Assembly: GCA_964532655.1 (NCBI GenBank)
Contig: CAZHMZ010000065.1
Location: 1 to 18,229 of the forward strand
From: JAJFTV01 sp964532655
GTDB taxonomy: Bacteria > Chloroflexota > Anaerolineae > Anaerolineales > Anaerolineaceae
Direction: 5' to 3'
DNA: 18,229 nucleotides
The notes beneath the pieces are model-generated. The model was not told the origin of the DNA and did not search any database. It saw only the letters and a program-made list of their open reading frames with translations. Both the position numbers and the translations under genes were made by a program. Position 1 is the stretch's first letter. Each line of letters opens with the position of its first letter. Shown piece after piece: positions 14,980 through 18,229 of this stretch.

Positions 14980-15034
14980 GTCGAAAAACGTGTAAATACC
15001 CGGACTTCAATGGCTTTTGAAATGGCCAAAATGC

Positions 15035-15064
15035 TTGTTTATTCCGGGCTGAAACTGGTATAAT
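15035..15064 (+). promoter_or_regulatory. sigma-70-type promoter of tRNA-Thr
   Basis: A -35 TTGTTT (15035-15040) and a perfect -10 TATAAT (15059-15064) are separated by 18 bp, and the -10 has an extended TGG (15056-15058). The predicted start near 15071 is only about 5 nt before the mature 5' end of the tRNA. Confidence 0.75.
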
Positions 15065-15075
15065 TTTGTTTCAGC

Positions 15076-15148
15076 GCCAACGTAGCTCAGCCGGTAGAGC
15101 AGTCGCTTCGTAAGCGATCGGTCAAGGGTTCGATTCCCTTCGTTGGCT
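15076..15148 (+). tRNA. tRNA-Thr (anticodon CGT)
   Basis: The 73-nt sequence folds into a full cloverleaf. The acceptor stem is GCCAACG (15076-15082) with CGTTGGC (15141-15147), the D stem GCTC/GAGC, the anticodon stem GTCGC/GCGAT (closed by a G-T pair) with loop TTCGTAA, and the T stem AAGGG/CCCTT around the TTCGATT loop. Positions 34-36 are CGT, which decodes ACG threonine codons. The discriminator base is T and no CCA is encoded. A T6 run begins at 15150. Confidence 0.97.
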
Positions 15149-15163
15149 CTTTTTTAATCCAGC

Positions 15164-15209
15164 AACTCGTCAGGGTGAGCAAAAGAAGATCACCACGACG
15201 AGTTTTTTT
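15164..15209 (+). terminator. strong Rho-independent terminator after tRNA-Thr
   Basis: AACTCGTC (15164-15171) pairs with GACGAGTT (15197-15204). After a 2-nt internal bulge on each side, GGTGA (15174-15178) pairs with TCACC (15190-15194) around an 11-nt A-rich loop. A seven-T run spans 15203-15209. The long stem and T tract make this a confident terminator for the tRNA transcript. Confidence 0.9.
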
Positions 15210-15273
15210 CATCCGAAATGGTCGCTCTGTGTAGCCTATTGCGTGGGTAAATAATGCCGGTTTGGATCGTTTG

Positions 15274-15282
15274 TGATATATT
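15274..15282 (+). promoter_or_regulatory. candidate extended -10 promoter for the uridine kinase unit
   Basis: TGATATATT (TGn at 15274-15276, hexamer TATATT 15277-15282) lies about 95 bp upstream of the uridine kinase ATG and downstream of the tRNA terminator. A good -35 is not evident. The roughly 85-nt leader that follows has GGTA/TACC and GCCGG/CCGGC short inverted repeats that overlap each other, with no recognisable riboswitch. Confidence 0.35.
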
Positions 15283-15377
15283 TATCTCCGTCACACGGTT
15301 CATGAAAATGGGGCCGGCTCATCAGCAGGTAGTTACTTACCGGCGGCTGTGATCAGTTCTCTCAAAGGAGCTCAAAG

Positions 15378-16010
15378 ATGAACAATCCTGAAAGACCCCC
15401 TCTCATTTTGGGAATTGCAGGCGGCACCGGTTCCGGAAAGACCACCGTAGCGCACCAAATCCTTGAGCGGGTGGGCAGCCACCGCATTTCGTTTCTTCCC
15501 CATGACGCTTACTATCGTGACATGAAGCCTCTCCCGTTTGAGGATCGGGCCAGGCAGAATTTCGACCATCCCAACTCGCTGGAAACCGAGCTGATGATTG
15601 AGCACCTGACGCGGCTCAAGCAGTGGCAGGCGATTGATATGCCGCAGTATGACTTTACGCAGCACCTGCGCTCCAGCTTTACCCTGCACATTGAACCCCG
15701 GCGGGTGATTGTGGTGGATGGCATTCTGATTTTTGCCGAGCCGGAATTGCGAAAGCTGTTTGATGTGAAGATTTTTGTGGATACCGATGCCGATATCCGC
15801 TTTATTCGCCGCCTGCAGCGCGATATTATCGAGCGCGGTCGAACGGTTGATTCGGTAATCCAGCAGTATTACCGTACGGTGCGACCAATGCATCTCGAGT
15901 TTGTGGAACCGTCAAAGCGTTACGCTGACATCATCATTCCTGAAGGCGGTCTGAATGTGGTGGCGATGGATATGGTCATTGCCCGCATTGAAGAACTCCT
16001 GCAGGAATAA
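15378..16010 (+). CDS. udk: uridine kinase
   Basis: The 210-residue P-loop kinase phosphorylates uridine and cytidine to UMP and CMP in pyrimidine salvage. Seen are Walker A GGTGSGKTT (15-23), the catalytic HDAYYRD region with Asp43, NFDHP (61-65) and YDF (91-93) for nucleoside binding, VDGIL (113-117), the lid arginines in RFIRRLQRDIIERGR (141-155), and KRYADIIIPEGG near the C-terminus. Length is normal for Udk. AAAGGAG (15364-15370) is 7 nt before ATG 15378. The VTT gene begins 6 bp after the stop, so the two are probably co-transcribed. Confidence 0.95.
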   Translation: MNNPERPPLILGIAGGTGSGKTTVAHQILERVGSHRISFLPHDAYYRDMKPLPFEDRARQNFDHPNSLETELMIEHLTRLKQWQAIDMPQYDFTQHLRSSFTLHIEPRRVIVVDGILIFAEPELRKLFDVKIFVDTDADIRFIRRLQRDIIERGRTVDSVIQQYYRTVRPMHLEFVEPSKRYADIIIPEGGLNVVAMDMVIARIEELLQE

Positions 16011-16016
16011 ATCCGG

Positions 16017-16574
16017 ATGAACGAAACCCCACCGTCACCCCAGGAAGCACGTCGTAATACCATCATCCGCATTGCCGTGCTGGTGGTGGTGATTGCGGTT
16101 ACGGTGATTTTGCTCATCAATCGTGAGCGCATCAAGGATCTGGAACAATACGGGTACCCGGGTCTGTTTCTGCTTACATTTTTCAGCAGCGCCACCGTGC
16201 TGGTACCGGTACCGGGGGTGCTGGTCACTTCAGCGCTGGGAGCCATCTTCAACCCGTTCTGGGTGGCGGTAGTCTCGGGTTTTGGGGCTGGATTGGGCGA
16301 AATATCCGGTTATCTGGCGGGCTTCAGCGGACGAGGCGTGATCCAGAAGGTGAAATGGCATGACAAACTCGAAGGATGGATGCGCGATTACGGCGAGGTG
16401 ACCATCCTGGTGCTGTCCATCGTCCCCAATCCGCTGTTTGATATGGCCGGCATGACCGCCGGCGCACTTAAAATGCCGATGTGGCGTTTTTTGGTGTGGT
16501 GTATCCTCGGTAAAATCCTGAAGATGCTCGCGTTTTCGTACGGCGGCGCCACCATCATGCGCTGGTTTTCCTGA
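16017..16574 (+). CDS. VTT-domain (DedA/TVP38-like) integral membrane protein
   Basis: The 185-residue protein has an N-terminal helix (about 15-34) and a VTT domain: hydrophobic segment with VLVPVPGVLVTSALG (61-75), GAGLGEISGYLAG (90-102), and VPNPLFDMAGMTAG (136-149) before two last hydrophobic segments. VTT (former SNARE-associated) proteins of the DedA/TMEM41/VMP1 group are linked to lipid scrambling and membrane homeostasis. Its partner or substrate here is unknown. It starts 6 bp after udk, using AGGAA near the udk stop as a Shine-Dalgarno sequence. It converges on the DUF4129 gene with only 5 bp between the stops. Confidence 0.88.
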   Translation: MNETPPSPQEARRNTIIRIAVLVVVIAVTVILLINRERIKDLEQYGYPGLFLLTFFSSATVLVPVPGVLVTSALGAIFNPFWVAVVSGFGAGLGEISGYLAGFSGRGVIQKVKWHDKLEGWMRDYGEVTILVLSIVPNPLFDMAGMTAGALKMPMWRFLVWCILGKILKMLAFSYGGATIMRWFS

Positions 16575-16579
16575 TCCAT

Positions 16580-18043
16580 CTACCCCTTGAACCTGCCGCG
16601 CCGTTTACCGGCGTTTTGCTCATCCAGCATTTGTTTCCCAAGATCATTCACCATCTTCCAGGCTTCCAGAACCTCATCTACATCGCGGTCTGTTTCGGGC
16701 AGTTCTCCGTAACGGATTTTGATATAGGCGTTGGTGATAGTCTGCAGTTCGGTGTGGTTGAGCGGGAAGAGGGCATCCATTCGGGGCAAAAACTCGAGCG
16801 GGGTGATTGCACGCGGGCGGGGTTTCCCCAGACGGTCACATAAATCCATCAACTGGGAATACACAAACCGGATGCGGGCTGCTGCCAGCAGGTTTTTGGC
16901 CGTTGCGCGCCGTTTTTTGCGGAATGAGGGCAGCAAATCGAGCAGTGGAGTGGTCTTTTTCTTTGGGGCCTCCAGATCCGCCAGATCGTCTTCAGCCAGC
17001 AGCCGACGGACCGCTGAGCGGCGCCTGATCTGGATGATGGCAATCACTACCACCGCCAGCACCGCAGCGATCATGAGGAACAGAGCAGGATCCACGGGCA
17101 GTTTTTTGGCGGCGGTTTCCTGGAGATCATCCAGCATATTCTCACCCAGTTGCAGCTCATTTTCCTGCAGTACGTCTTCCAGATTGGGGGAGATCAGTTT
17201 CAGCAGGAACTTCACCACCGCGATCACCGCCACGATGATGGGTGAACTGATCACCACCACGGCGCCCATCACGAATTGAAGGACGATGACCACCGCTTTC
17301 CCGATCAATTCCGCCACACTCAGGTTGAGAATCAAACTGGCCAGCAAACCGAGCAGAATGACACCCGCGGTGGCTCCGGCAATGCCTGCGGCCCATTGGG
17401 TAGTAAACCCCGGTAACCGGCCGCCGTAATGCTCGCTGAGGTCACCTACCCGGGCAAGGCTCATCCCGGCCAGACACGAAAGCAGGAAGACAAAGAAAGA
17501 TGGCAGAAAGACATCGAAGTGAAAATGCCTGAAGATGAGCGCGTAAGCCGCGAAGAGGATTAATCCCCAGCGCAGACTGTTGTTCATCTCATAGGAACCG
17601 GCAGGGGACCGCGCGAATAATACTCCTCGTAAAACAGCGATCATGCTGAATAACAGCACCCAGAACCCAAAGATGGTATCTGGTGAGAGTTCCTGTGAAA
17701 AGATCTGCCCGAGGAATTGAGTTGATGTCATGCTTATATGCGACAACAACAAAACGCGGTAACTAATAAAGGCAAGCAGCAGGATCCAACCTGCGAACAG
17801 TCCGCGTTCGATGGAAATTTTCCAGCGTAAAGTTTGCATCAATCGTGCGAACAGGTAACTGCCCAGGTAAATCAGGGCCAGCACCCAAAAGCCTTCCAGC
17901 CATTTGATACGGAACTCAGCCAGGGTGATGAACCACATCGACATGACCAGCAGGTCATTGACCATGCGCAGCAGAGAAGCAAGTTCAGTCCACAAACCGT
18001 AGCGCAGGAAGAATTTGAGAGATCCGGTATCGCTCTTGTTCAT
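16580..18043 (-). CDS. multi-pass membrane protein with C-terminal DUF4129 domain
   Basis: The 487-residue protein has several hydrophobic segments in the first 280 residues, one more helix at about 320-338, then a cytosolic or periplasmic tail with basic and acidic runs. The DUF4129 domain lies at about 391-466 (IRFVYSQLMDLCDRLG ... ITPLEFLPRM ... YIKIRYGELPE). DUF4129 proteins occur with MoxR ATPase, DUF58 and transglutaminase-like genes. The molecular role is not established. Its ATG overlaps the stop of the upstream DUF58 gene as ATGA (18043-18040), so the pair is translationally coupled. Confidence 0.88.
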   Translation of the reverse strand: MNKSDTGSLKFFLRYGLWTELASLLRMVNDLLVMSMWFITLAEFRIKWLEGFWVLALIYLGSYLFARLMQTLRWKISIERGLFAGWILLLAFISYRVLLLSHISMTSTQFLGQIFSQELSPDTIFGFWVLLFSMIAVLRGVLFARSPAGSYEMNNSLRWGLILFAAYALIFRHFHFDVFLPSFFVFLLSCLAGMSLARVGDLSEHYGGRLPGFTTQWAAGIAGATAGVILLGLLASLILNLSVAELIGKAVVIVLQFVMGAVVVISSPIIVAVIAVVKFLLKLISPNLEDVLQENELQLGENMLDDLQETAAKKLPVDPALFLMIAAVLAVVVIAIIQIRRRSAVRRLLAEDDLADLEAPKKKTTPLLDLLPSFRKKRRATAKNLLAAARIRFVYSQLMDLCDRLGKPRPRAITPLEFLPRMDALFPLNHTELQTITNAYIKIRYGELPETDRDVDEVLEAWKMVNDLGKQMLDEQNAGKRRGRFKG

Positions 18044-18229
18044 CTGGCATCCTCAGGCTGGGTGAACTGGTACGGCATATGGATCACCTGTATGCCGGGC
18101 AGATTGGGCGGCAGGGCGGGATCCAGTGAAATGAGCGTGGTATTTGAACGATAGCGCTTGATTCGCAGCAGCGTTTCACAAAGCACCGGGGTGACCACAG
18201 CTGAAATGACCACCAATGAAGCACCAAAA
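18040..18229 (-). CDS. DUF58 domain protein, C-terminal end (5' part outside window)
   Basis: Read on the minus strand from the window edge, an open frame of 62 codons ends with TGA at 18042-18040. It encodes FGASLVVISAVVTPVLCETL, then LRIKRYRSNTTLISLDP and a tail ending QPEDAR. The pattern (hydrophobic strand, 'TPVL-ETLLRIKRY', then 'TTLISL') is that of the C-terminal von Willebrand-like part of DUF58 proteins. Adjacency to DUF4129 with a 4-bp overlap supports the call, because the two families are commonly linked. The gene continues beyond 18229. Too little is visible for a full assignment. Confidence 0.65.
   Translation of the reverse strand, partial: FGASLVVISAVVTPVLCETLLRIKRYRSNTTLISLDPALPPNLPGIQVIHMPYQFTQPEDAR

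Noticed and set aside
15301..15360. Possible riboswitch in the uridine kinase leader
   Set aside because: Short inverted repeats overlap each other and match no riboswitch core I know.
1..18229. CRISPR array, insertion sequence or prophage
   Set aside because: No regularly spaced direct repeats, no transposase or integrase frame, and no terminal inverted repeats were seen anywhere in the window.

Overview
The window reads as an ordinary chromosomal segment of about 54-55% GC (estimated by eye), most likely from a member of the Chloroflexota, class Anaerolineae or a relative. The clues are surface proteins anchored by a membrane helix or a lipobox ending in a cysteine, followed by long Thr/Pro-rich linkers of the 'TPTPT' kind, which are typical of that lineage. 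The other genes (a class II UvrA-like protein, a MshA/sucrose-synthase-like GT4, a DUF58/DUF4129 pair, a VTT protein) fit such a genome but do not prove it. I see no phage genes, transposases, CRISPR array or rRNA.

Layout, left to right. Positions 1-783 hold the 3' end of a small P-loop kinase/phosphotransferase gene and a Rid-family gene. Positions 960-3434 encode a UvrA paralogue that lacks the UvrB-binding domain. It ends in a clear hairpin terminator and is followed by a 14-helix DHA2-type MFS exporter gene (3557-5038). Positions 5135-9677 form a tight six-gene block: nucleoside phosphorylase, DUF2268 putative zinc protease, SAM methyltransferase, two tandem but unrelated HD-domain hydrolases, and a second SAM methyltransferase. 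Spacings are only 3-40 bp, so this is probably one operon, and it is the least ordinary part of the window.

Positions 9863-12377 carry two envelope proteins with the same general plan (membrane anchor, low-complexity linker, beta-sandwich-like domain) on either side of a GNAT acetyltransferase gene. An FNR/FixK-like palindrome lies upstream of the first. Positions 12418-13641 encode DNA polymerase IV, convergent with a minus-strand GT4 glycosyltransferase gene (13669-14967). A tRNA-Thr(CGT) with its own promoter and a strong terminator lies at 15076-15148. Then come uridine kinase and a VTT/DedA-like membrane protein as a two-gene unit (15378-16574). The right edge is a minus-strand pair, DUF58 (C-terminal end only) and DUF4129, overlapping by ATGA. 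This is part of the MoxR/DUF58/DUF4129/transglutaminase type of locus.

Functionally the window mixes nucleotide metabolism (nucleoside phosphorylase, HD hydrolases, uridine kinase), DNA damage functions (UvrA-like, DinB), export and envelope functions. The strongest candidate for an undescribed functional unit is the 5135-9677 operon. The evidence is gene content and spacing only; its substrate cannot be read from the sequence. There is no gene-free stretch longer than 300 bp.
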